DNA from: Ascidiaceihabitans sp029251465
Lineage (GTDB): Bacteria; Pseudomonadota; Alphaproteobacteria; Rhodobacterales; Rhodobacteraceae
Reading direction: 5' to 3'
NCBI RefSeq assembly: GCF_042932805.1
Contig: NZ_CP170633.1
Coordinates: 62,001 to 126,000 of the forward strand
Length of the DNA stretch: 64,000 bases
Positions 48,015-56,854 of the stretch are shown one piece after another. A program made the position numbers and the translations under genes. The notes under the pieces were generated by a model. That model saw only the letters and a list, made by a program, of their open reading frames with translations, made no database searches and was not told the DNA's origin. Position 1 is the first letter of the stretch; the number at the start of each line of letters is the position of its first letter.

Positions 48015-50141
48015 GTGAAACAAGCACTTGCAGATGCGCTCCAGCAGCGTGGATATGAAACCCTGACACCTGTTCAGCTGGCCGTAATCGAGCCTGAATT
48101 GGACGGTGCTGATCTGCTTGTCTCGGCCCAAACCGGGTCTGGCAAGACAGTCGGGTTTGGCTTGGCGCTGGGCGATACACTGCTTGGCGACGATGAATCA
48201 TTTGATCGCGCGGGTGCGCCGTTGGCTTTGGTCATCGCGCCAACCCGCGAACTGGCCTTGCAGGTTAAACGTGAACTCGATTGGCTGTATGCCAAGGCGG
48301 GCGTTGTTATGGCCTCGACTGTTGGTGGCATGGACATGCGCGATGAACGTCGCGCGCTGGGCCGTGGGGCGCATATTGTTGTGTCCACGCCGGGCCGTCT
48401 GCGCGACCACATCATGCGCGGATCTATCGATCTGAGCGCCATTCGCGGCGTTGTCATGGACGAAGCTGACGAAATGCTGGATCTTGGTTTCCGCGAAGAT
48501 CTGGAATTCATTTTGGGCGAATGCCCTACTGAACGCCGCACCCTGATGTTTTCGGCCACCGTGCCAAAGGCCATTGCGACGCTTGCGAAATCCTACCAGC
48601 GCGACGCCAAACGTGTGCAAACAGTGGCCGAAGCCAGCCAGCACAGCGACATCGAATACCACGCCATGTCTGTGGCCAACCACGACGCTGAAAATGCGAT
48701 CATCAACATTCTGCGCTACTACGAGGCCCCGAACGCAATCGTGTTCTGCAACACGCGCGCGATGGTGAATCGTGTTACGACGCGCTTGTCCAACCGTGGT
48801 TTTTCGGTTGTGGCCTTGTCGGGCGAACTGTCTCAATCTGAACGCACCCACGCGCTGCAAGCCATGCGCGATGGTCGTGCGCGGGTTTGTGTGGCGACAG
48901 ATGTTGCTGCGCGCGGGATCGATCTACCGGGTCTTGATTTGGTTGTTCACGCCGAGTTGCCAAACAACCACGAAACAATGCTGCACCGCTCAGGCCGTAC
49001 TGGCCGCGCTGGTCGCAAGGGTACATCTGCGCTGATCATCACAGCAAAAATCCGCCGCAAAGCGGAACGCATTTTGCAGGGTGCCAAGGTTTCCGCAACG
49101 TGGGGCAACGCACCTTCCGCCGACGCCGTACGCGAACGCGATCAGGATCGCCTGTTGGCCGACCCGATGTGGCACGAACCGGTTGCCGAAAACGAATCTG
49201 ACATGGTTGCAAAACTGTCCACGCAATTCAGCGCAGAACAAATCGCCGCTGCCTACATGCGTCTGTATGCAGCCCGCGTTTCAGCGCCCGAAGAATTGTC
49301 AGCCGCTGGCGACAACAAACCACCAAAACCACGCGCGCCGTTTGGCCCGTCAAAATGGTTCTCGGTAAATTCCGGACGCAATCAAGGGGCCGAAGTACGC
49401 CGTTTGTTGCCAATCTTGTGCAACGCGGGTGATCTGACCAAAGACGACATTGGCGCAATTCGCATTCAGAATGACGAAACATTTGTTGAAATGTCTGCGG
49501 CTTCTGTGGACCGTTTCAAAAAGGCGCTTGGGTCTGACATGAAGGTCGAAGGCGGCTTGGTTGTCAGTGAATTGGCAACGCCGCCAGCGGCTGCGAATTC
49601 TCCGCGCCCGGCCTATGCAGGCAAGCCGAAAGGCAAACCTTATGAGAAAAAGGGCGGCTACAATGACGGTGGCCCACGCATGGACGCGCCAAAACCGCCG
49701 CGTAAACCCAAAGAAGATTACGCGCCCAAAGCTGACGCGGCCCCCAAGGCCGAATATGCGCCAAAGCCGAAACCCTCAAACGCGCCGATCGTGTATGATG
49801 ATGCGCCGGCACCAAAGGCTCGCAAGCCCAAGCCGGCTGATCGCCCATCGAAGAGTGCTGCGCATCCTGCGTCAAAACGGTTCGAAAAACCGCGCAGCAC
49901 AATGGACAAAGCCCGCGATGATGGTGCTGTGACAGAACGCAAACCGCGTGGATTCGCTGGCGCAAAGCCAACAGGGAAACCATCGGGTAAACCTTCGGGC
50001 AAGCCGTATGCAGGCAAGCCAAAGGGCGGAGCAAATTTGGCCCCGGCCAAAGGCAAACCGAACAGCAAGAAGAACAAGGCACGCGCTGCGGCAGCGGCTG
50101 CAGCAAAAGGTGGAAATTCCGCGCCACGTCGCAAGGATTAA
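48015..50141 (+). CDS. DEAD-box RNA helicase with DbpA-type domain and long basic tail
   Basis: A 708-residue cytoplasmic ATPase. Motifs: Walker A AQTGSGKT (38-45), PTREL (76-80), DEAD (149-152), SAT (180-182), ARGIDLPG (299-306), HRSGRTGR (324-331). A DbpA/CsdA-type RNA-binding domain is at about 450-535 (WFSVNSGRNQGAEVRRLLP). The tail, about 540-708, is low-complexity Lys/Pro/Ala/Gly repeats (AGKPKGKPY, KPSGKPSGKPYAGKPKG), likely disordered and RNA-binding. GTG start. It unwinds structured RNA in ribosome assembly or cold response. Its stop overlaps the convergent permease stop by four bases. Confidence 0.93.
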   Translation: MKQALADALQQRGYETLTPVQLAVIEPELDGADLLVSAQTGSGKTVGFGLALGDTLLGDDESFDRAGAPLALVIAPTRELALQVKRELDWLYAKAGVVMASTVGGMDMRDERRALGRGAHIVVSTPGRLRDHIMRGSIDLSAIRGVVMDEADEMLDLGFREDLEFILGECPTERRTLMFSATVPKAIATLAKSYQRDAKRVQTVAEASQHSDIEYHAMSVANHDAENAIINILRYYEAPNAIVFCNTRAMVNRVTTRLSNRGFSVVALSGELSQSERTHALQAMRDGRARVCVATDVAARGIDLPGLDLVVHAELPNNHETMLHRSGRTGRAGRKGTSALIITAKIRRKAERILQGAKVSATWGNAPSADAVRERDQDRLLADPMWHEPVAENESDMVAKLSTQFSAEQIAAAYMRLYAARVSAPEELSAAGDNKPPKPRAPFGPSKWFSVNSGRNQGAEVRRLLPILCNAGDLTKDDIGAIRIQNDETFVEMSAASVDRFKKALGSDMKVEGGLVVSELATPPAAANSPRPAYAGKPKGKPYEKKGGYNDGGPRMDAPKPPRKPKEDYAPKADAAPKAEYAPKPKPSNAPIVYDDAPAPKARKPKPADRPSKSAAHPASKRFEKPRSTMDKARDDGAVTERKPRGFAGAKPTGKPSGKPSGKPYAGKPKGGANLAPAKGKPNSKKNKARAAAAAAAKGGNSAPRRKD

Positions 50142-51292
50142 CCTTTGTAAGGGTCCAGACTGTCGCGTAGACCGTCGCCCAAAAAGTTGAACGCCAAAAC
50201 CACGATGATGATTGGTAGCATCGGGATCGCGATCCACGGATAGATCTCGACTGCGACCAATGATTGCGCGTCGTTCAGCATGACCCCCCAACTGACCGCG
50301 GGCGCGCGCAGGCCCAGTCCCAAGAATGACAAGGCGGTTTCGCCCAAGATCATCGCTGGGATCGACAGGGTCGCTGATGCGATAAGGTGGCTCATGAAAT
50401 TCGGTAGTAAATGACGCCGGATCACGCGCCCGGGTTTGGCCCCCATCATTTCTGCGGCACGCACGTATTCTTCTTCGCGCAAGCTAAGGAATTTGGAACG
50501 AACCGCACGGGCCAATCCGGGCCAATCCAGTATTCCCAAAATAATCGAGATGATGAAAAACACGGCGACAGGCCCCCAATTTGAAGGGACTGCGGCGGAC
50601 AAGGCCAGCCACAATGGCAACTCTGGCAAAGAGCGTAAGATTTCAATGACCCGCTGGATTGTCCAATCGGTACGTCCGCCGAAATACCCCGCGATTGATC
50701 CGAACGTGATCCCCAATAAGAACGACACCGAAATGCCGATCAGCCCGACTGTCAGCGATAGTTGAGCGCCAAACAGAATGCGGCTGAACACGTCACGACC
50801 CAGCCGATCAGCGCCAAACAGGAACACCGTTGCCCCTTCTGGTGCGCAAAACAGGTGCGTGTCGGACGGAATGAAACCGGCCAAGTTGTAGTCATCCCCG
50901 TCACAGAAAAACTGCAACGGCATCGGCACGGTTTCGTCAAATTCATACGTCCAAACAAAGCGTTCCAGATCAGGGATTGCCGTGCTCGGATAGACGTGTG
51001 GGCCGATATAGCTGCCCTCATGGAATAAGCTGATGCCTTGGGGCGGGGCGTATAGATAATCGGCGTTGCGCTCGTTCGGGGTATATGGCGCGATGAAGCC
51101 CGCAAATGGCAGCATCAGATAGCTGAGCAGCAAGAAGATACCGGAAATCAGCCCGAGTTTATGCCGCTTGAATTTGCGCCACACCAGCACCCAATTGGGC
51201 GCGTCCATGTCACTGCGATCCAGCGCTGACAGGTCGACATTCGGATCATATGGCGCATCATCAATGTAGCGACCATCGGGAAGTTGGCTCAT
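50138..51292 (-). CDS. ABC transporter permease, YejE-like
   Basis: A 384-residue membrane protein with an N-terminal helix and a binding-protein-dependent permease domain of about five helices; the EAA-like loop is EYVRAAEMMGAKPGRVIRRHLLPN, followed by ALSFLGLGLRAPAVSWG. A periplasmic loop with Cys pairs lies at about 120-150. YejE/DppC type, importing oligopeptides or related molecules. Last gene of the ATPase-SBP-permease-permease unit, 22 bases after YejB-like gene. Confidence 0.92.
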   Translation of the reverse strand: MSQLPDGRYIDDAPYDPNVDLSALDRSDMDAPNWVLVWRKFKRHKLGLISGIFLLLSYLMLPFAGFIAPYTPNERNADYLYAPPQGISLFHEGSYIGPHVYPSTAIPDLERFVWTYEFDETVPMPLQFFCDGDDYNLAGFIPSDTHLFCAPEGATVFLFGADRLGRDVFSRILFGAQLSLTVGLIGISVSFLLGITFGSIAGYFGGRTDWTIQRVIEILRSLPELPLWLALSAAVPSNWGPVAVFFIISIILGILDWPGLARAVRSKFLSLREEEYVRAAEMMGAKPGRVIRRHLLPNFMSHLIASATLSIPAMILGETALSFLGLGLRAPAVSWGVMLNDAQSLVAVEIYPWIAIPMLPIIIVVLAFNFLGDGLRDSLDPYKG

Positions 51293-51314
51293 GCGTTGAA
51301 CTCTTTAATTTTGT

Positions 51315-52343
51315 TCATCCTTCGCGGGCCCCGTATCTGATGCGCGGATCCAGAAGAACCAGCAGGAGGTCTGAAATCATCGTTCCAATCAACGTTAACA
51401 AAGCAACGAACATCAATACGAAAGCGGCGAGGAACTGATCTTGTGATTTGAGCGCGGCAAGCAATGCAGGGCCAATCGTTTGCAGGCCCAACACGACGGA
51501 AACCAAAACCGACCCAGACACCATTGCCGGCAACAGGTTGCCGATGTCCGCGACAAAGGGATTAAATGCCATGCGAAGCGGATATTTGCTGAGTAGTTTG
51601 GACGGAGACAGGCCCTTGGCTTTGGCCGTTTCGACGTAGGGTTTTGACAGCTCATCCAACATGTTGGCGCGCAGGCGTTGCATCATCCCGGCAGCCCCAG
51701 ATGTGCCGATCACAAAAGTGGGCACGATCAGGTGGACCAGAATGGACTGCACCTTGCCGGGGCTCATTGGTTGCCCCTCGTAGATCGGATTCATCATGCC
51801 GCCAATTGGCAGACCAAGGTATTTGTGACCGTAGTAAAACAGGATCAATGCCAGCAGAAAGTTGGGCGTGGCAAGGCCAAGATACCCGACAAAACCGGCC
51901 GTATAATCCACCCAAGTTTCGGATCGCGCAGCCGAAATGACGCCCAGCGGTAATGCCACCATGTAAACAAATAACACGGCCGCAAGGTTAACGAGAACCG
52001 TAAGCCATAACGCGTCGCCAACGATTTCAGACACAGGGCGATCAAACTCAAACGACCAACCAAAGTCGCCTTGTAGGAGGCCGGAAAAGCCTTGTGGCCC
52101 CGGCATCATACCGACCCAGATAAAATATTGTTCCCACAAGGGGCGATCAAGCGCGTATTCTGTGCGCAAGAATTCTGCCTTAGCCACACCTTCGGCCTGG
52201 CCGGTGGCCCGTAACTCAGCGATTTGGTTGGACAAATAGTCGCCGGGCGGCAGATTGATGATGACAAACACAAGGATCGAAACGACCCACAATGTCAGCA
52301 ACATCGTAAGAAAACGGTACCCTGCGTAGCGGATGAACATCAT
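51315..52343 (-). CDS. ABC transporter permease, YejB-like
   Basis: A 342-residue membrane protein, six helices, DppB-type: ends of helix 1 LTMLLTLWVVSILVFVIINL(P), EFLRTEYALDRPLWEQY, and the EAA-like loop KPYVETAKAKGLSPSKLL. Its ATGATG start overlaps the SBP stop. It pairs with the YejE-like permease to form the channel. Confidence 0.92.
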   Translation of the reverse strand: MMFIRYAGYRFLTMLLTLWVVSILVFVIINLPPGDYLSNQIAELRATGQAEGVAKAEFLRTEYALDRPLWEQYFIWVGMMPGPQGFSGLLQGDFGWSFEFDRPVSEIVGDALWLTVLVNLAAVLFVYMVALPLGVISAARSETWVDYTAGFVGYLGLATPNFLLALILFYYGHKYLGLPIGGMMNPIYEGQPMSPGKVQSILVHLIVPTFVIGTSGAAGMMQRLRANMLDELSKPYVETAKAKGLSPSKLLSKYPLRMAFNPFVADIGNLLPAMVSGSVLVSVVLGLQTIGPALLAALKSQDQFLAAFVLMFVALLTLIGTMISDLLLVLLDPRIRYGAREG

Positions 52344-54268
52344 GGTTTGGTCTCCAAACGGGTCTGATCATTTGAAGGCGCGAAATAGAATTCGTCCATG
52401 CGGTGAATGCCGAAATGTGCGCCCGGGTCCCACGCCCATTTGCCAAATTCTGGCACATTGCGCAGGCTATCAGAAACAACAACGGGCTGCGGCGCTTCGG
52501 CAAGAATACCAATGCCGTATTGTTGATCCGCGTGGATCGCCAGCATGGATCGCCAAATTTTGGCACGCTCCGTGTCATCGGCAGTCTTTTCCCAAGCATG
52601 CCAAAAGTCGATCAAGCGCTTGGCTTCTGGCATGTCAACCGGCTCACCGGCGGCCCCACGGGTCTGCATGTATTGTCCCCATTTGGGCCAAGCGAAAAAC
52701 TCTTGATGCATCGGGGCAAGGTATTCGGGCGGGGTAAATGTCTGCGGTAGACCGTTGTCCCAGCCAAACCAAACGGCGGCCATCGACACGCCTGCATAAA
52801 CCCGATTGCGCAAGATATCGCGGTCGAGTGGGCGCAACACGAGCTTGATCCCAAGATCACGCCAAGTATCGGCAATGATCGCCATGGCGTTCCCGACTTC
52901 TTGGCGTTCCCCAGCTGTTTCCACGACAAATTCCATGGGGCGCCCATCTGGCAACAGGCGCAAACCAGCAGGAGAGCGTTGATCCAACCCCATCTCGTCT
53001 AGCATTTTGTTCGCAGTGACAGGGTCGTGCAAAGCCCACGCGCTAAGATTGCCGGCGTCAAAAAACGGGCTGCGCGCGAGGGCTGTCATCCCGCCTTCTT
53101 TGGCCAATCCAAAATATAGCGCACGATTGATCATGCGGCGATCAATGCCCATCGAAAGCGCGCGTCGGAACCGAACGTCACGCATCACTTCGCGCCAAAC
53201 AGGATCGGCAAAGTTCAGATTGGGGTAGATGGCGATTTGCGACGCGGCCCCGTTTGCCCATAAAAACGTACGATACGGTGACCCATCGCTTTCGCCTTTT
53301 TTCAGGATTGATACGTCACGGAAATCTAGACCTCGTGCTTGCAAATCCGTTTCGCCCGCGTTCGATTTTGCGGCGACCAGTCCTGATCCAACAACGGTCA
53401 TTTCGACCACATCGATGTAGGGCAATTGTACTCCGCGCGAGTCGATGCGGTGGAAATACGGGTTGCGTACAAACAAATGGCGGCTTGATTTACCCGTTGA
53501 TGCCGACATCCACGGCTGCAAAGTCGGCAGTGCCGGGTTGTCGAATTTGTACATGTTGTCGACTTTGTTGTGCAGTGCCGCCCATCCTCGCACCCGCTTT
53601 TTTCGAACAGCGGCAGCCAGTTCTTCTGTGTCTGCAAAGTCGATGTGGAATTGTTTGAGGTAACTGGAAGGGCGATAAATGAACGGTGGTCGCGCCCCCG
53701 CCAACACCTGCAAAAATCGTGGATTCGGGCGATCCCATTCGATGACAACGGTTGCCTCATCTGGAAAGGTCATCGCGCCCACAACGCCATTGGCACGCAA
53801 AATATCGGGCGGGCCATTGGGGCTAAGTTCGAGGTTGTTGGCGACATTGTGCCACCAATATTTGAAATCATCCGACGTGAATGGCGCGCCATCTGACCAG
53901 CGATGTCCACGGCGCAGATGTAACGTGAATTTGCGATCGTCGATAACTTCGATTTCGCGCAGCAAGTCGGGTTGAATTTCGTAATCTGCATCGTATCCGA
54001 CCAACCGTGCGTAGCCGTAGACGACCATTTGGCGGATGTCTTTGGAACGTGTGATCATCGTGCGCAATGTGCCGCCTTGGGTGCCGAATGTGCGCCCTTT
54101 GGCCTCAAGATCAACGATCAACGGTTCGCTGGGAACACGGTCTACGGCGACTGGCAATTCTGCGCGGGACACTTCACCAGACCAGAATTCGCTTTCTTGA
54201 ACGGTGGCCGCTGGCAATGCCTTGGCGCAACACAGCGCAAGGCAGCAGGCAAGTAGGCGATCAAGCAT
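52340..54268 (-). CDS. Family 5 extracellular solute-binding protein, YejA-like
   Basis: A 642-residue periplasmic protein with signal peptide ending near ALPAA (residue 20). Family 5 (peptide/nickel) features: FTLHLRRGHRWSDGAPFTSDDFKYWW, RRALSMGIDRRMINR and VRFRRALS. YejA-type length (longer than DppA). It binds an oligopeptide, opine or microcin-like compound and delivers it to the two permeases downstream. Eight-base overlap with the ATPase gene. Confidence 0.92.
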   Translation of the reverse strand: MLDRLLACCLALCCAKALPAATVQESEFWSGEVSRAELPVAVDRVPSEPLIVDLEAKGRTFGTQGGTLRTMITRSKDIRQMVVYGYARLVGYDADYEIQPDLLREIEVIDDRKFTLHLRRGHRWSDGAPFTSDDFKYWWHNVANNLELSPNGPPDILRANGVVGAMTFPDEATVVIEWDRPNPRFLQVLAGARPPFIYRPSSYLKQFHIDFADTEELAAAVRKKRVRGWAALHNKVDNMYKFDNPALPTLQPWMSASTGKSSRHLFVRNPYFHRIDSRGVQLPYIDVVEMTVVGSGLVAAKSNAGETDLQARGLDFRDVSILKKGESDGSPYRTFLWANGAASQIAIYPNLNFADPVWREVMRDVRFRRALSMGIDRRMINRALYFGLAKEGGMTALARSPFFDAGNLSAWALHDPVTANKMLDEMGLDQRSPAGLRLLPDGRPMEFVVETAGERQEVGNAMAIIADTWRDLGIKLVLRPLDRDILRNRVYAGVSMAAVWFGWDNGLPQTFTPPEYLAPMHQEFFAWPKWGQYMQTRGAAGEPVDMPEAKRLIDFWHAWEKTADDTERAKIWRSMLAIHADQQYGIGILAEAPQPVVVSDSLRNVPEFGKWAWDPGAHFGIHRMDEFYFAPSNDQTRLETKP

Positions 54269-56027
54269 TACAACGCACCTTATGCCCGGGGTCCAGTTCG
54301 ATCAGGGCGGGGGCCTCGGTCCCTTCAAAACGGAACATTTCAGGCCAGCTGTCGGGCGCGCCGGCCCCTTTGGACACAAGGTTGAGATCAATCGGTCGGT
54401 TCACATCAGGCTCCGGTTGCGCCGCGATCAGTGCTTTGGTGTAGGGGTGGCGCGGGTTGTAAAACAGTGTGTCGGGGGCCGCCTGTTCGACGACAACGCC
54501 TTGGCGCATTACGGCGACTTCGTCTGCGATGCGCGACACGACGGCCAAATCGTGGCTGATAAACAAATAGGACAGGCCCATCCGGTCGCGAATGTCTTCG
54601 AGCAGCGTTAAAATTTGTTCCTGCACAGAAACATCCAAGGCCGAGGTCGGTTCGTCACACACCAACAGCGACGGGTCCAATGTCAAAGCGCGGGCAATCG
54701 ACAAGCGTTGGCGCTGGCCACCTGAAAACGCGTGTGGATAGCGTTTCAACATGTCGGGGTTCAGGCCCACCCACCGCAGCATTTCGGCGGCTTTTTCACG
54801 CCGTTCACTGCGATTGCCCAAATTGTGAATTTCCATCGGCTCGGTCAACGCGTCTTGCACGCGCATGCGCGGCGACAGCGAGGAATAGGGGTCTTGAAAC
54901 ACCATCTGCGCTTTGCGCTGAAAGGCGATGCGTTGGGCGCGGGTCATGGCGTTGACGGCCACGGGATCAGAGTTGGTGGTCTCGCGAAACAGGACTTCGC
55001 TGCCATTGTCGGGCAGTTCGGCGCCCAAAGCGATGCGTGCGCAGGTGGTTTTGCCCGACCCGCTTTCGCCAACGACGGCCAGCGTGGTGCCGCGCTGCAA
55101 TTGCAGATTTACGTCGATACAAGCATGGACCTTTTTTGCCGCTCTCCAGCCGCCGGCGCGCACTGTGTAGGTTTTGTTGACGTTCTTGAGGTTCAAAATC
55201 AGGTCATCATGCGCCAGCGTGCCGGCAGGTTCAGCGACCTCCGGGATCATCGGTGCGGCGGCAAATAGTTTTTGCGTGTAGCCGTGGCCGGGATTGCCCA
55301 AAACCGCGGGGGCCGGGCCGCTTTCCATCACGCGGCCTTTGTTCATGACCACGACTTTTTCCGCCATGTTGGCGACGACGCCCAAATCATGCGTGACCAA
55401 AACCACGGCCATGCCGGTTTCTTTTTGCAGGTCTTTGATCAAGCCCAACACTTGCGCTTGGGTCGTGACGTCCAGCGCGGTTGTCGGTTCATCCGCGATC
55501 AGCAGATCGGGTTTTGCGACCATTGCCATGGCGATCATGGCGCGTTGGCGCATGCCGCCTGACATCTCGAAGGGGTAGGCGCGATAGGCCCGTTCGGCGT
55601 CAGCAAAGCCAACCCGCTCAAACGTTTCCAGAACCAGTTTTTTCGCAGCAGCAGTGCCAAGGCCACGGTGCAAATGCAACACCTCGGCAACCTGATTGCC
55701 GATCCGGTGCAGCGGGGACAAAGAGCGCATCGGCTCTTGAAAAATCATCGAAATCCGGTCGCCGCGAATGGCGCGCATGGCACGTTCATCCAAAGACAAC
55801 AGATCGATCGCGGATTGTGTGCCGAATTTGATCTGGCCTGCACGCAATTGTGCCGTACCGGGCAAAATGCGCAGCACGGATCGGCAGGTCAACGTCTTGC
55901 CAGATCCGCTTTCGCCGACCAAAGCGAGGGTTTCGCCGGGTTCCACAGAGAAATTGATGTCCGTCACCACCGCTGGTGCGTCGCCAAAGCCGATCGTCAA
56001 TCCCTGCACATCCAGCAAAGGTGCCAT
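54261..56027 (-). CDS. ABC transporter ATP-binding protein with two ATPase domains, YejF-like
   Basis: A 588-residue protein with two complete ABC domains. First: Walker A GESGSGKTLTCRS, signature MSGGMRQR, Walker B LLIADEPTTALD. Second: GESGSGKTTCARI, FSGGQRQR, LLVCDEPTSALD. Linker oligopeptide-type C-terminal extension (NPRHPYTKALIAA, VNRPIDL). Leads the transcript, unlike E. coli yejABEF where the ATPase is last. It energises peptide uptake. Confidence 0.94.
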   Translation of the reverse strand: MAPLLDVQGLTIGFGDAPAVVTDINFSVEPGETLALVGESGSGKTLTCRSVLRILPGTAQLRAGQIKFGTQSAIDLLSLDERAMRAIRGDRISMIFQEPMRSLSPLHRIGNQVAEVLHLHRGLGTAAAKKLVLETFERVGFADAERAYRAYPFEMSGGMRQRAMIAMAMVAKPDLLIADEPTTALDVTTQAQVLGLIKDLQKETGMAVVLVTHDLGVVANMAEKVVVMNKGRVMESGPAPAVLGNPGHGYTQKLFAAAPMIPEVAEPAGTLAHDDLILNLKNVNKTYTVRAGGWRAAKKVHACIDVNLQLQRGTTLAVVGESGSGKTTCARIALGAELPDNGSEVLFRETTNSDPVAVNAMTRAQRIAFQRKAQMVFQDPYSSLSPRMRVQDALTEPMEIHNLGNRSERREKAAEMLRWVGLNPDMLKRYPHAFSGGQRQRLSIARALTLDPSLLVCDEPTSALDVSVQEQILTLLEDIRDRMGLSYLFISHDLAVVSRIADEVAVMRQGVVVEQAAPDTLFYNPRHPYTKALIAAQPEPDVNRPIDLNLVSKGAGAPDSWPEMFRFEGTEAPALIELDPGHKVRCNA

Positions 56028-56211
56028 ATATCATCCCGGCCTGTTCAATGTTGCCCCGCGCAGACATTGTGAAAATGTAGTCAACCCGATTCCGATAGCT
56101 TCGTCTAGCCGCGAGCAAGGCTAGAGTCACAATAAGACTGGATTATTACTGGTATTCCCGTTTGGCGATGCCTAGATCAAAGACATTAACGTGACGTGAG
56201 GAAACATCATC

Positions 56212-56700
56212 ATGCAAAGCCGTTTGGATCTGTTCATCGATCGTATGGTATCACAACGTGCCTGTTTGAATGCGGGGGCGGCTATGGTCGCCAATATGCA
56301 GGGGCCTGTTTTCGAATTGGGGTTGGGCAACGGGCGCACCTATCATCACATGTGCTCGATCCTTCCGGTCAGCGATATCTTTGTGTTCGAGCGCGCAGTT
56401 GCCTCACATCCCGACAGCACGCCGCCAGATGATCAACTGATGTTGGGTGACGTCTATGACACGCTGCCCTCGGCTCTGGACAGGTTTGGACCAACAGCGC
56501 GGCTGGTCCACGCGGATCTTGGCGGGCACAACCGATCCAAAAACGATGTCTTTGCGCGGGCCATTTCGCCCTACGTCGAACCGCTTTTGGCCAAGGGCGG
56601 CGTTATGGTTGCTTCTGATAAAATGTATTTCGAGACCATGACCGAGGTCGCCTTGCCCGAACATGCCGTCCATGGCCGTTGCTTTATCTATCAAAAGTAA
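56212..56700 (+). CDS. SAM-dependent methyltransferase, copy 2
   Basis: A 162-residue class I methyltransferase-like protein. GPVFELGLGNGRTYHHM binds SAM; FVFERAVASHPDSTPPDD and ARLVHADLGGHN follow. It is paralogous to 37618-38094. Here it stands alone between the ABC and acyl-CoA operons with a start RBS of AGGAAAC and its own promoter region. Methyl acceptor unknown. Confidence 0.83.
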   Translation: MQSRLDLFIDRMVSQRACLNAGAAMVANMQGPVFELGLGNGRTYHHMCSILPVSDIFVFERAVASHPDSTPPDDQLMLGDVYDTLPSALDRFGPTARLVHADLGGHNRSKNDVFARAISPYVEPLLAKGGVMVASDKMYFETMTEVALPEHAVHGRCFIYQK

Positions 56701-56854
56701 CTCTACGTCATTGGGCATGGTGCGACAGAGGTAGCCCTTGCCCCACAGGTGCGTCTGACCCTAGGCTGATCACGTCCGGCAGTGGAATGCGGTTTCGCGT
56801 ATCGAAACGCCCATTGTGCACCGGACAGATGAATTTCTGATCGGGAGCCCCTTC

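Noticed and set aside
56160..56180. CCTAGATCAA half of an FNR-type box before the second methyltransferase
   Set aside because: Only one half-site matches; the left half is not TTGAY.
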